NCBI RefSeq assembly: GCF_016861975.1
Contig: NZ_BOMB01000021.1
Location: 186,001 to 250,000, forward strand
Length of the DNA: 64,000 bases
Source of the DNA: Actinocatenispora rupis
GTDB lineage: Bacteria; Actinomycetota; Actinomycetes; Mycobacteriales; Micromonosporaceae
Direction of reading: 5' to 3'
In this document: piece after piece, positions 15,651-25,307 of the stretch
Position numbering within the stretch: the stretch's first letter is position 1
Layout: every line of letters starts with the position of its first letter
The notes under the pieces: model-generated
The model's database searches: none
Seen by the model: the letters and a program-made list of their open reading frames with translations, nothing else
Told to the model about the DNA's origin: nothing
Translations under genes and position numbers: made by a program

Positions 15651-18600
15651 TCAGCCGCCGGTCGCGGTGGCCGGATCCCGCACGTCCGCCGGGCGCGTGA
15701 GGCTGAGCAGGATCCGGATCCGCTCCGCGCCGTACCCGACGGGTTCGTCCGCGTCCGCGAGTACCGCGCCCGCCGCCGCGTCGTCGCCGGACCGGCGCAG
15801 CGCCTCGGCCAGCAGGTACCGGGTCTCGTTGAGCGGGCGGCCGCTGCCCAGCCGGCGGAACTCGGCCAGGCAGCCGCGCAGCGTGTCGGCGGCCTCCCGG
15901 GGCCGGCCCGCGCCGATCGCCGCGGCGGCGAGGTTCCGGGTCATCAGCGCGACCGCCATCTCGTTGCCGGCGGCCCGCGTCACGTCCCGTACCTCCGTGA
16001 ACAGTCGTACCGCGGTGGCCCGGTTGCCGAGCGCCGCCTCCACCAGCGACAGTTGCGACCGCATCGCCGCGGCGCCCTCGTAGTCGCCGATCCGGTGGGC
16101 CAGGCTCACCCCGCGTTCCGCCGCCTCCCGCGCCGGTTCCGGCCGGCGCAGCGCCAGCTGGATCGGCACGTACGCGTTCAGGACGTGCTGCATCAGCATC
16201 GGGTCGATCAGCCCGTCGATGTCCAGCTCCGTGCAGATCCGGTACGCCCGCTCGATCACCTCGGCGGCCTCGGCGGTGCGGCCGTTCTCGTTCAGCGCCA
16301 GGCCGAGCGCCCGCAACGCCGCCGCGGTACGACGCCGGTCGCCGCGCCCGGTGAAGATCCGGACCGCCTCGCGCGCCAGTACCTCGGCGTGCGCGTGCGC
16401 GCCACGTACGGTCGGCAGGAACGCGGCCTGCGCGATCCGGCAGCAGCCCAGTAGTACCTCCGCGTCGTGGTGGCGGGCGGCGAGCGCGCACTCCTCGAAC
16501 TCGCCCAGCGCCCGGGACAGTCGGCCGCGCAGGGTGTCCGCCTGCGCCATGGTGAACCGGCTGTGCAGCGCGGCGACGGTCGCGCCGGCGGCGGTCGCGG
16601 CCCGGCGCAGCCGTTCGTGCAGCGCCCACAGTTCGTGCGCGCGGCCGTCCCGCCGCAGCAGGCCGGTGATCCGCGCGGCCAGGCGTACCGCGAGCGACAG
16701 GTCGACCGCCGCGACCCGGAACACCAGCGACGTCAGATAGTGGTACTCGGCGGTCAGCCAGTCGGTGCCGCACCGCTCGGCGGGACGTACCAGGTGGTCG
16801 GCGAGGGTGGCGGGCGGCTCGGGCACCGGTTCCCACGGGTCGAACGGCGAGTCGGGGATCTGCGTCGTCGCCGCGGCAGCCAGCCGTACGGCGGTGTCGG
16901 CGAGCCGGCGCAGCGCGTCCCCGTGGTCCGGCCGGGGCTCCTCCTCGGCCGCCGCCCGCTCCCGGCCGAAGTCGCGCAACAGGTCGTGCATCCGGTACCG
17001 CGGCTGGCCGGCGGCGTCCGCGCCGACCGGCTCCAGCAGGTGCGCGTCGACGAGGCGGTCGAGTACGGCGTCGGCGTCGTCCCGGCCGAGCAGCGCCGCG
17101 GCACTCCACGCGGCGAAGTCCGTCGGCCCGTACTCGGCCAGCAGCCGCAACGCCCGCTGCTCGGTGGCGCCCAGCCCGGCGTAGCTGTCCGTGAGCGTCG
17201 CCCGCACGGTCAGCCCGGCGACGGCCAGCTCGTCCAGCCGGTGCCGCGCCAACCGGTCCGCCAGGTACGCCAGGGTCCAGTCGGTACGGCCGGCGAGGCG
17301 GGCGCCGGCGATGCGCAGCGCGAGCGGCAGGTAGCCGCAGGCGCGGGCGATCCGGTCCGCCGCGGCCGGCTCGGCGGCCACCCGTTCCGCCCCGGCGAGC
17401 GTCGCCAGCATCGCGGTCGCCTCGTCCGGGCCGAGCGGTTCGAGCGTGCCGACCCGCGCCGACTCCAGCCCCGCCAGCCGCAGCCGGCTCGTCACCAGCA
17501 CCGCGCAGCCGGCCGTACCGGGGACCAGGGGTCGGACCTGCGCCGCCTCGTGCGCGTCGTCGAGGACGACGAGGACCCGGCGGTCGGACAGCCGCGCCCG
17601 GTACGCGTCGGTCCGCGCCGCCAACCCGTCCGGTACGGACTGCGCCGGCATGCCGAGCGCCGGCAGCAGCTCGCCGAGTACGTCGGAGGCGTCGCGCGCG
17701 GCGCCCGCGTCGTCGCTCAGCCGTACGAACAGCTGCCCGTCCGGGAAGCGGTCCCGTACCCGGTGCGCGACGTGCAGCGCGAACGCGGTCTTGCCGACGC
17801 CGGGCGCACCCGCGGCGACGAGCAGCGGCACCGCACGCCCCGGTACGGTCAGCGCCGCGGCGCACCGGTCGATCCGGTCGGCCCGGCCGGTGAAGTCGGC
17901 GACGTCCGGCGGCAGCTGGCACACCGGGAACGCGCCGGACTGCGGCGGAACGGTCTCGCCGCGCAGGATCTCCACCTGGATCCGGCGCAGCTGCGGCCCC
18001 GGCTCGACGCCGAGCGCGTCCACGGACCGGTCTCGACCGGTGGCGTACACGTCGAGGGCCCGGGCGGGTTGACCGGCCCGGGCCAGGGCGCGCATCAGCT
18101 GGCCGCGCAGGCGTTCCCGGAGCGGGTGGTCGGCGACCAGGGCGTGCAGCTCGCCGAGCAGCTCGGGGCCGCCGCCCGCGGCGAGTTCCGCGTCGAGCCG
18201 GTCCTCGACGAGTACCAGCCGGTCGGTCTCCAGCGCGGTGATCTCCCCGGCCAGCACCGGTACGGGCAGGCCCGCGAGCGGCGTGTCCCGCCACATCGCC
18301 AGCGCGGCGCGGAACCGGTCGGCCGCGGCGGCGTGTGCACCGCGCGCGGCGTACCGGCGGGCGTCGGCGGCGGTGTCCCGGAACGCGGTCAGGTCCAGCT
18401 CCGCCGCCGACACCCGCAACCGGTACGCGCCGCCGGTGTGCTCGATCGCGCCGGCCGGCAGCACCCGGCGCAGCCGCGACACGTAGCTCTGCAGGTTCGC
18501 CTGGTACGACGCGGGCGGCGTGCCGTGCCACAGCGCCTCGGTGAGCTTCTCCACCGGTACCGCGGTGCCGGCGTGGAAGAGGAGGACGGCCAGCACCGTG

Positions 18601-18680
18601 CGGGCGTGCCGGCCGGGGACGCGGACCGGGCTCCCGTCGTCGTCGCACACGAGCAGGGGACCGAGCACCTGGTACCTCAC
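15651..18680 (-). CDS. AfsR/SARP family regulator with BTAD, NB-ARC and TPR domains
   Basis: A 1009-residue regulator. An OmpR-type winged helix (about 1-95) leads, then a BTAD domain (95-245). An NB-ARC ATPase follows, with Walker A GAPGVGKTA at 291-299 and Walker B RVLVVLDDA. The C-terminal 400 residues are tetratricopeptide-like. The order equals AfsR of Streptomyces, a cytoplasmic ATP-dependent activator of secondary metabolism. No PKS, NRPS or terpene genes lie in the window, so its targets are unknown; the 410-bp gap to the next gene may hold its control region. ATG 18680 gives the canonical start MRYQVLGPL. Confidence 0.95.
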   Translation of the reverse strand: MRYQVLGPLLVCDDDGSPVRVPGRHARTVLAVLLFHAGTAVPVEKLTEALWHGTPPASYQANLQSYVSRLRRVLPAGAIEHTGGAYRLRVSAAELDLTAFRDTAADARRYAARGAHAAAADRFRAALAMWRDTPLAGLPVPVLAGEITALETDRLVLVEDRLDAELAAGGGPELLGELHALVADHPLRERLRGQLMRALARAGQPARALDVYATGRDRSVDALGVEPGPQLRRIQVEILRGETVPPQSGAFPVCQLPPDVADFTGRADRIDRCAAALTVPGRAVPLLVAAGAPGVGKTAFALHVAHRVRDRFPDGQLFVRLSDDAGAARDASDVLGELLPALGMPAQSVPDGLAARTDAYRARLSDRRVLVVLDDAHEAAQVRPLVPGTAGCAVLVTSRLRLAGLESARVGTLEPLGPDEATAMLATLAGAERVAAEPAAADRIARACGYLPLALRIAGARLAGRTDWTLAYLADRLARHRLDELAVAGLTVRATLTDSYAGLGATEQRALRLLAEYGPTDFAAWSAAALLGRDDADAVLDRLVDAHLLEPVGADAAGQPRYRMHDLLRDFGRERAAAEEEPRPDHGDALRRLADTAVRLAAAATTQIPDSPFDPWEPVPEPPATLADHLVRPAERCGTDWLTAEYHYLTSLVFRVAAVDLSLAVRLAARITGLLRRDGRAHELWALHERLRRAATAAGATVAALHSRFTMAQADTLRGRLSRALGEFEECALAARHHDAEVLLGCCRIAQAAFLPTVRGAHAHAEVLAREAVRIFTGRGDRRRTAAALRALGLALNENGRTAEAAEVIERAYRICTELDIDGLIDPMLMQHVLNAYVPIQLALRRPEPAREAAERGVSLAHRIGDYEGAAAMRSQLSLVEAALGNRATAVRLFTEVRDVTRAAGNEMAVALMTRNLAAAAIGAGRPREAADTLRGCLAEFRRLGSGRPLNETRYLLAEALRRSGDDAAAGAVLADADEPVGYGAERIRILLSLTRPADVRDPATATGG

Positions 18681-19090
18681 GCCGCTCCACTTCCCTCGTC
18701 GCCGCGCCGCCGGTCCCCGTGTCGTTCGGCCGCACGTGTTTCTCCGCCAGGTGTACGGAGGGTAGACGGCGTGATCAACCGGAGCGGCAACCGGTACGCG
18801 ACCGGCCCGTCACGGAGCGACCGGTACGCCATGGTTGCGCCATACAGCCGCCATACGACGCGGCTTTTGGGCGATATGGTGCTTTGCGTCGCCCGGCGCC
18901 GATGACTACTTTCTGTTGCGCGCCGTCCGGCCGATCCCCGTGGCCCCCGCGTGCCACCCGGCAGCGTACGGAGAGCACCGCCGCACCGGCGGGCGACCGT
19001 GCGGTACGGCTGCCTGTCGTTCCCCGAGAGCGGTGGGCGGCGCCGTCAACGCACACCGCGTGCCACGAGCGCGCAGAACCCAGGAGAACC
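18681..19090. other. Intergenic region between divergent AfsR-like and LppU-like genes
   Basis: About 410 bp without a supported gene. It has a pair of direct GCCATAC heptamers near 18839-18856 and a GATATGG at 18880s that could be regulator half-sites. No convincing promoter hexamer pair or RNA structure was found. It presumably holds promoters for both flanking genes. Confidence 0.4.
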
Positions 19091-19651
19091 ATGTCGACGA
19101 TCCCGCCGACCGGCGGCCCCGCCCCCGACGGTCAGCCGCACTGGTCGGGCCAGGAACCCCCGGCGTACCCGCAGCAGAACGGGCCGGGGATGCCGCCGCC
19201 GCCCGGGATGGGCGCGCCCGGCATGCCCCCGCCGCCGGCGCCGCCGAAGAAGAGCAAGGCACCGATGATCATCCTGATCATCGTCGGCGTCCTCGTACTC
19301 TGCTGCGGCGGTGGCGGCGCCGCCGCGTACTTCAGCAAGGACGACACGTCGACCTCGGCGTCCGGTGACTCGTCGTCCGGTGACTCGGCCACGCCGACCG
19401 CGCCGACCACCGGCGACGTCAACTCGGACCTCGACGGCTACCACACCGGCGACTGCCTCACGATCGAGAACGGCTCGAACGACGTGAGCGAGGCGCAGTG
19501 CACCGACCCGGGCGCGTACAAGGTGCTGCTGCGGGTCAACTACACGACCGCGGACAGCGCGTGCGACAGTACCGACGCGACCGAGACGCTGACCCAGGAC
19601 GGCACCGGTACGAAGGACGACTTCATCCTGTGCATCGCCAAGGCGCAGTGA
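19091..19651 (+). CDS. LppU/SCO3897-like membrane-anchored secreted protein
   Basis: A 186-residue protein. A Pro/Gly/Met-rich cytoplasmic N-terminus (about 55 residues) is followed by one membrane span (PMIILIIVGVLVLCCGGGG), a Ser/Thr/Asp linker, and an external domain with four Cys (DCLTIENG, EAQCTDPGAYKVLL, ADSACDST, DDFILCIAK). The Cys spacing fits the LppU/SCO3897 family. Function in the family is not established. AGGAG lies just before ATG 19091. Only 7 bp separate it from the next gene, so it probably leads a three-gene transcript. Confidence 0.75.
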   Translation: MSTIPPTGGPAPDGQPHWSGQEPPAYPQQNGPGMPPPPGMGAPGMPPPPAPPKKSKAPMIILIIVGVLVLCCGGGGAAAYFSKDDTSTSASGDSSSGDSATPTAPTTGDVNSDLDGYHTGDCLTIENGSNDVSEAQCTDPGAYKVLLRVNYTTADSACDSTDATETLTQDGTGTKDDFILCIAKAQ

Positions 19652-19658
19652 GGCACGC

Positions 19659-20933
19659 ATGACGTACACCCCGCCGGAGTGGTGGGGGTCGCTCGCGGAA
19701 CCCGGGGCCGAGCTGGGCATCGACTGGCTCGACCCCGGGGCGTTCCGGCCCGCGGACGACCTCGGCGACGACTTCGACCAGAGCCCGCGGACGATCGTGC
19801 CACACGGCCGCGACGAGTACGACCGCGCGCAGCGGGCGGGGCGGTTCCTCGTCGGTACCGGGCCGTCGGTGACGGCGCGGCTGATGGGCTTCGAACAGGA
19901 CGTGCACTGGTACGCCGACGAGAAGGGCGGCCTGTGGTGCGCGCTCGCCGGCTACTACCCGGCGTGGCTGTGGGTGGAGGTGGCGCCGACCGCGGACGGG
20001 TTGCGTGAGGTGCTGTCCTCGACGTTCCCGCGGCGGGACCTGTTCCGTACCGGGCTGCCCGCCAGCGCCCGCGGCTTCCTCGGCTACACGCACGACGTCG
20101 AGGTGCCGAACGTGTACAGCGGCGAGTTCACCGAGATCAACGGCCACGACCTCGACCGGTACTTCCTGATGGTGGCGTACACGATGCAGGGTGCCTGGGG
20201 CAGCCGGTACGTGGACGACCCGCTGCGTACCGACATCGGCTTCGTGAAGCCGCTGGAGATGATGGGCGTCTCGCGCGGCAGCCTCACCCAGCGGCTCGGC
20301 CGGGTGCCGTCGATGACGTGGCGGACCATGCAGTCCCAGTCGTACCTGAGCGTCGAGATCCACACCCGCGAGGTGGTGTGCGCCGCCGTGCGGTACGAGC
20401 CGACGCCGGCCAGCCACCGCGCCACCGTCGAGCGGCTCAACGCCGAGTTCGACACGGCGTACCCGGTGGACCTGCCGCTGGACGTGATCGGCGCGCTGAC
20501 CGGGTTCACCTGGGGCACCGAGGAGACGCTCGCGCACAACCTCGCCCCGGACGTACCGGCCGGGCAGGTCGGCGAGATGGTCCGCGTCATGTACGCGCTG
20601 CGGCACGACGACCTCGGCGCCGTCGCCCGGCTGCGCGAGTTCGCCCGCCACCCCGAGTCCGAGGTACGCGACGCGACCGTGCGCGCCGCCGCCTGGTACG
20701 GGCACCACTTCCTGCTGTACGAGGCGCTCGCGGCGGAGACCGACCCGCAGCGCCGCGCCGCGGTCGTGGACCTGATCCAGGCCGGCGGGTTCGGCCCCGA
20801 CACGTTCAACGCGTTCGGCGACTACTTCGGCGACGAGCCCGTCATGATCGACGACGCCGGCGAACCGGTACCCACCTGGGCCACCGGCGACGAGTACGAG
20901 GACGACGAGGACGAGGACGAGGACGAGTCGTGA
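19659..20933 (+). CDS. Hypothetical protein with HEAT-like C-terminus and acidic tail
   Basis: A 424-residue soluble protein with no recognised family. It is rich in aromatic residues at the N-terminus (PPEWWGSLAEPGAELGIDWLD). Residues 295-370 contain helical repeats of HEAT type (MVRVMYALRHDDLGAVARLREFARHPESEVRDATVRAAAWYG). The last 14 residues are almost entirely Asp/Glu. It shares the repeat style and a 4-bp GTGA overlap with the following gene, so the two products probably act together. A distant possibility is an anti-phage or polymorphic-toxin accessory pair, but nothing in the sequence proves that. Confidence 0.75.
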   Translation: MTYTPPEWWGSLAEPGAELGIDWLDPGAFRPADDLGDDFDQSPRTIVPHGRDEYDRAQRAGRFLVGTGPSVTARLMGFEQDVHWYADEKGGLWCALAGYYPAWLWVEVAPTADGLREVLSSTFPRRDLFRTGLPASARGFLGYTHDVEVPNVYSGEFTEINGHDLDRYFLMVAYTMQGAWGSRYVDDPLRTDIGFVKPLEMMGVSRGSLTQRLGRVPSMTWRTMQSQSYLSVEIHTREVVCAAVRYEPTPASHRATVERLNAEFDTAYPVDLPLDVIGALTGFTWGTEETLAHNLAPDVPAGQVGEMVRVMYALRHDDLGAVARLREFARHPESEVRDATVRAAAWYGHHFLLYEALAAETDPQRRAAVVDLIQAGGFGPDTFNAFGDYFGDEPVMIDDAGEPVPTWATGDEYEDDEDEDEDES

Positions 20934-21553
20934 CCGACGACCAGTGGGCCCACGAACGCACCCTGGTACTGGCCGAGAGCGCCGAGCTGGCCGACCTCGA
21001 CCGGTACGCCAGCGGCCGCGGCTGGCCGCGCACCGCCGACACGCCGCCCGGGTACGCCACCATGCGCCAGGTCGGCTGGGAGAACGGCGACACGTCCGCG
21101 CTGTGGATGGAGTCCGGCCGGTACGGCGTGCGCTTCGTCTGCGTCGCCGGCCCGTCCGGCACCGACGTGGCGGCGACCGCCGAGGCGCTGGCCGGCGTAC
21201 TCCCGGTCGTCACCGAGGACGCGATGCTCGCCGTCCTCACCGCCGACGACCCGGCCGAACCGGCGGAGGCGCTGCGCGCGCTGCACCGGCTCGCCACGCA
21301 GTACCTGATCCGGCGGTTGCGGGGGATGCCGACCACGCCCGACGACCGGTACCGGACGATGGCGGAGCGCACCGTCGCGCACCCGGACCCGACCGTGCGG
21401 CACGCGCTGCTGATGCTGTTCGCCGACCTGATGACCGAGCGCCCCGAGGTGGTGCCGCCGATCCTCGCGTACGACGCGGACGGCGGCGAGCTGGCCGACC
21501 TGGCTGGGGCGTTCGCCGCGATCGCCGCCGAGAAGGGCATCCCCGTGGCCTGA
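20930..21553 (+). CDS. Hypothetical protein, HEAT-like, partner of the preceding gene
   Basis: A 207-residue protein starting at GTG 20930, which overlaps the upstream stop (GTGA). Its N-terminal half has an alpha/beta pattern (GYATMRQVGWENGD, GVRFVCVAGPSG). The C-terminal half has HEAT-like helices, notably MAERTVAHPDPTVRHALLMLFADLM, closely resembling the repeat in the upstream protein. No catalytic motif is seen. It ends before the terminator palindrome shared with the convergent NTPase. Function unknown. Confidence 0.75.
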   Translation: MTDDQWAHERTLVLAESAELADLDRYASGRGWPRTADTPPGYATMRQVGWENGDTSALWMESGRYGVRFVCVAGPSGTDVAATAEALAGVLPVVTEDAMLAVLTADDPAEPAEALRALHRLATQYLIRRLRGMPTTPDDRYRTMAERTVAHPDPTVRHALLMLFADLMTERPEVVPPILAYDADGGELADLAGAFAAIAAEKGIPVA

Positions 21554-21680
21554 CCGGCGGTTCCGGCCGGCGGATCCGTCCACCGGCGGGACGGCGCGCG
21601 ACTCCGCGACCGCGGCCGGAGTCGGCCGCGTCGGACCCACCGTCGTACGCCCGGGTCGTCTCCGAGCGCGCGGCGGCGGG

Positions 21681-24019
21681 TCACGGAACGGGGAGGACCA
21701 CCGGTGGTCCTTCCCGTTTCCCTTGCGTACCAACGGATCGCGGATCGACCCGGAGGGCGCCGGAGCCGGCGCGGTCGGTGAAGCGGGCCAGCGCGTCACG
21801 GGCCCGGTCCGGTTGCCGCCACGCCGCGTCCCGCGCGGCCACCAGCGGCTCGAACAGCTCGCCGATCGCCGGCAGCAGCGCCGTACGCGGGTCGGGCGGT
21901 GGCGGCGGCGGTCCGGACTCCGCCTCGTCGACCCCGACGTACCCGCCGCTGGCGTCCTGCTCGTACCGGATCCCGTTGTAGGAGAAGCCGATCCGGCCCT
22001 CGCCCGCCTCGTACGGGCGCAGCGCGGACAGCCACGGGTCCGCCGGCGGCGGCGTCTCCGGCGGCGCGGCGAACAGCGCGGCCACCTCGTCGGCGCGCCG
22101 GCTGAACACGTCCAGCAGCGTCGCCGTCACCCGCCATCCCGCGTCCAGCCGGTCGACCGCGGCCGCCAGCTCCGGCTCGTCGGTACGCAGGCCGCGCAGG
22201 ACGTCCGCCGGCCCGGCCGCGCCGTCCGGCAGCGCGAGCAGCGCGTCGGCGCCGGGGACCGCGGCGAACGGCGACAGCAGCGACGCGTGCGCGGCGCGGG
22301 CGTCGGCGAGCAGCACGTGCCGGGCGATCGCGGCCAGCTCGTTGCGGCGGGTCTCCCGGCGCGCGGCGACGATCCGCCGCGCCACCCGGATCAGTTCCCG
22401 CGGCAGCCCGGCCGCCAGGCAGTGACACAACAGCAGGAACGGGTACGGCAGGCCCACCACCCGCCGCTGCACCAGCGCCACCGCCGTCGGCAGATCCATC
22501 GCCGGTACCCGGACCAGCTCCTCGAACGTCGAGTCCAGCGCCGTCCGGGCGCCCCGGGCCCGACCCTCCACACTGGACAGAGCCTCGTCCGACACGGTCA
22601 CCAGGTACACGCAGTCGCGGGTGCCGAACATCGCCTTGAGATCGTTGACGAACCGCTCCACCTTGGCCGGATCGGCGATCCGGTCGACCTCGTCGATGCC
22701 GACGACGAGCCGGCCCGTCGGGCTCCGGCGCCGCCACCACGCCGTCGCCGCCTCCACGAACTCCCGGTAGCTCGCCACCAGCTCCGGCAGCGTCAGCGGC
22801 TGCTCCGCCAACTGCCGGCCCGTACTCCGGGCCCACTCCAGCCCACCGCCCGACGCCCCGACACTGTGCCCCGTCGTGTACGTCCGCACGTAGCGGAGCT
22901 GCTCCAGCCGGTGCCGGGCCCGTTCCGCCAGCGACCGGCCCCGGTCGTCCGCCCGCCGCCGCACCAGCCGCCGGTACCCGAGGCCCGCGGCGACCAGCGC
23001 CACCCCCAGCGCGAGCAGCCCCTCCCGTACCGTCGGGCGGGGTGGCGCCACCTCCGGCCACCCGAGCTGCCAGCCGACCAGCGCGAGACCCGCGAGCACC
23101 GACAGGGCGGGGACGATCCGGAGCCGGCGACGGCGGCCGGTCAGGTCGCGCACCGTCTCGCAGAGCCGCAGGTACACGTGGATCAGGAAGTCCCGCGCGT
23201 CGTAGTCGACCGGCGCGGACACCAGCACCCGCAGATCCGGCGACCCCGGGCTCGCGTACTCGGGGGAGCAGAGCACCCGCAGCAGCGTCGTCTTGCCGCC
23301 CCGCGCGAGCCGGCCACCGCGATCGCGCCCGAGTCCAGGTCGTTGACCAGCTCGCGGGTCGTGTCGATCACCCGCCGGTCCACCACCCGCGACATGCCGT
23401 CCGCCGCGCCCAGGCCCGGCACGTGCCGCAACGCCAGCACCTGCCCGTCCGTCGCCCGCCGGTTCAGGTACTCCCGCAGGTACGGCAGCACCGCCTCCTC
23501 GCGTACCCGGGTGCGCCAGCGGGTGCCGTCCGCCCGGCCGAGCCGGGTGAGCAGCCGCACCACCCGGGCCCGTACGGCCAGGGCCACGACGACAGCGAGG
23601 ACGACCGCCGGGACGGTCACGAGACCGGGCACCGACACCGGAGCCCGGAGTACGACGAGGACCGCGGCGGAGGCGACGGCGAGCATCGTCACCAGCGCGG
23701 CGCCCGTCTGCGCGAGGACGACCTGCACCGGGTCGCGGTCGAGCGGGATCGGCCGGCCCCGCCAGTTCACCCCCACGGACGTGATCCCGGCGCCGGTCAG
23801 GATCCGCTCCGCGTTGTCGACGCAGCTCCGGTACAGCAGCTCGGCAGGCCGCGGGTCGTCCAGGAGCTCGGTGGCGGCCACCCGGATCTCCGGACTGTTC
23901 ACCGCGTCGAGCGCCACCGCGGCGTAGTCGGCGAGGGCCAGATCCCTGACGGTGGGCCGGATCCAGCGCCCGACGGCCGCCGCCACGGCCGCCCCCCGGT
24001 CCCGTCGCCGGTCGTCCAT
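21681..24019 (-). pseudogene. Membrane P-loop NTPase (KAP-like), frameshifted in the Walker A motif
   Basis: Two overlapping frames encode one protein of roughly 780 residues. The first (from ATG 24019) carries about 240 residues with two membrane spans and ends VAGSRG. The second continues as GKTTLLRVLCSPEY. Restoring one G between 23295 and 23303 rejoins them as a Walker A GSRGAGKTT. The rest has two more membrane spans, Walker B LVVGIDEVDRI, a sensor-like CVYLVTVSDEAL and a helical C-terminus, resembling KAP-type membrane NTPases. Both halves keep normal codon use and no other lesion, so the frameshift is recent or a sequencing error in a G-run. If real, no functional ATPase can be made. 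The GNAT gene lies 5 bp upstream. Confidence 0.8.
21686..21720. terminator. Long near-perfect palindrome, bidirectional terminator
   Basis: AACGGGGAGGACCACC and GGTGGTCCTTCCCGTT form a 16-bp stem with one mismatch and essentially no loop, followed on the plus strand by TCCCTTGCGTACC. It lies between the convergent HEAT-like operon and the NTPase gene. The formal NTPase frame reads through it, so the last residues of that frame are encoded by the hairpin. Confidence 0.7.
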
Positions 24020-24024
24020 TGTGC

Positions 24025-24507
24025 TCACTCCGTCGTACCGACAGTCCACTGTGGACTGTCTCGGGTCGAGCGGAGGGTGAGCGACGGCAGCCGTTCCATG
24101 TTGTCGCAGTCCCGGGAGACCACCGTGAAACCGTGCCGGGCGTAGAACGCGCGCGCGTCCACGTTCGCCTCGAACACGTGCAGCCGCAACCCGCCCGGCG
24201 CGCGCCGCCGTACCGCCGCGAGCAGCCGGCTGCCGACACCGCGCCGCAGCACGTCCGGCCGCACGTACAGGTGGTCGAGGACGTCGCCGTCGAGCGCCGC
24301 GTACCCGAGGACGGTGGTGCCCCGCACGGCGACCAGGACCGTGACCGGGCCGCCGATCAGCGCCTCCGCCCACGCCACCACCTGCTCCCGGGTACGCCGT
24401 TGCGGCGGCAGGTACGGCATCGTCGCGGCACGCGCGTCCCGGTGCACGTCGGCCACCGCGCCCGCGTCGGCCGGCACCGCGGGCCGTACCGTGATCGGCT
24501 CGGTCAT
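24025..24507 (-). CDS. GNAT family N-acetyltransferase
   Basis: A 160-residue GNAT. The acetyl-CoA pyrophosphate-binding loop is LRRGVGSRLLAAVRRR, preceded by beta-4 VLDHLYVRPD and followed by LHVFEANVDARAFYARHGF, the usual motif B. Length is normal. The acceptor substrate cannot be predicted. Its stop codon lies 5 bp before the start of the frameshifted NTPase, and the palindrome ACAGTCCACTGTGGACTGT (24041-24059) falls inside its last codons. It is divergent from the MerR gene with 68 bp between. Confidence 0.92.
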   Translation of the reverse strand: MTEPITVRPAVPADAGAVADVHRDARAATMPYLPPQRRTREQVVAWAEALIGGPVTVLVAVRGTTVLGYAALDGDVLDHLYVRPDVLRRGVGSRLLAAVRRRAPGGLRLHVFEANVDARAFYARHGFTVVSRDCDNMERLPSLTLRSTRDSPQWTVGTTE

Positions 24508-24575
24508 CCGGCGAGCGTAGCGCCGGCCCGCACCGTTCTTGACCCTGCCGCGACGTCAACGTCTCTACTGGACAC

Positions 24576-25307
24576 ATGCGAATCGGCGAACTCGCCGCAC
24601 TCGTCGGGGTCACCACCCGGACCGTGCGCCACTACCACCACCTCGGCCTGCTGCCCGAACCGACCCGGCTCGGCAACGGATACCGCGAGTACCGGCTGCG
24701 CGACGCCGTCGAACTCGCCCGGGTACGCCGGCTCACCGAACTCGGGCTCAGCCTCGACGAGGTCCGCGACGTACTCGCCGACGACCGCGGCCGCGAGCTC
24801 CGCGAAGTACTGGAGGAACTCGACGCCGACCTCGCCCGGCAACAGGAGGCCATCGGCGCCCAGCGCGACCGGCTCGCCGCCCTCCTCGCCGCCGGCGAAC
24901 CCGACCCCGACGCCGCCGTCTCACCCGACCTCGCCGCCGTACTCCGCGGCCTGCCCGTCGCCGGCTCACCGTCCGCCGCACTCGACCGCGACATGCTCGC
25001 CCTCATCGACACCGGCGCCGCACCCGCCGAACGCGCCGCGTTCACCGCACTTCTCCAACCACTCGCCGACCCCGACATCGCCGCCCGCCTGCCCGACCTG
25101 TACGCCCGGCTCGACGACCTCGCCGACGCCGACCCCACCGACCCCCGCGTCCCCGTACTCGCCACCGACCTCGCCGACTGCCTGCCCGCCGAACTCCTCG
25201 CCGCCATGCGCGACCCGCGCGGCCGTACCTGGCTCGACGAACTGTCCCGCGAACTCGGCCCCGCCCAGGCCGCCGTCTTCCGCCACCTGTCCGGCGGTAC
25301 GCCATGA
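24576..25307 (+). CDS. MerR family transcriptional regulator
   Basis: A 243-residue regulator. The N-terminal winged HTH is canonical (MRIGELAALVGVTTRTVRHYHHLGLLPEP), followed by the dimerisation coiled coil around residues 70-115 (DRGRELREVLEELDADLARQQEAIGAQRDRLAALLAAG). The C-terminal 120 residues form a helical, Asp/Ala-rich effector domain without metal-binding Cys, so a drug- or small-molecule-sensing type is likelier than a metal sensor. Its stop overlaps the next start (ATGA), so it is co-translated with the membrane protein. The divergent GNAT may share its promoter region. Confidence 0.93.
   Translation: MRIGELAALVGVTTRTVRHYHHLGLLPEPTRLGNGYREYRLRDAVELARVRRLTELGLSLDEVRDVLADDRGRELREVLEELDADLARQQEAIGAQRDRLAALLAAGEPDPDAAVSPDLAAVLRGLPVAGSPSAALDRDMLALIDTGAAPAERAAFTALLQPLADPDIAARLPDLYARLDDLADADPTDPRVPVLATDLADCLPAELLAAMRDPRGRTWLDELSRELGPAQAAVFRHLSGGTP

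Noticed and set aside
15651-18680. A secondary-metabolite gene cluster around the AfsR-like regulators
   Set aside because: No PKS, NRPS, terpene, lanthipeptide or siderophore synthesis core gene is in the window.
16467-18905. Long plus-strand open frame of about 800 codons opposite the first AfsR-like gene
   Set aside because: It mirrors the real gene in the opposite strand; composition is Arg/Gly/Val/Gln-rich with no domain, as expected from GC-biased third positions.
23290-23305. Programmed ribosomal frameshifting in the NTPase gene
   Set aside because: No typical slippery heptamer with a downstream pseudoknot is visible, and a break inside Walker A would make little sense as a regulated event; error or mutation is simpler.
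24041-24059. Replication origin or DnaA-box cluster based on TGTCCAC half-sites
   Set aside because: Copies are scattered over the whole window, mostly inside genes, without an AT-rich unwinding region or dnaA/dnaN neighbours.
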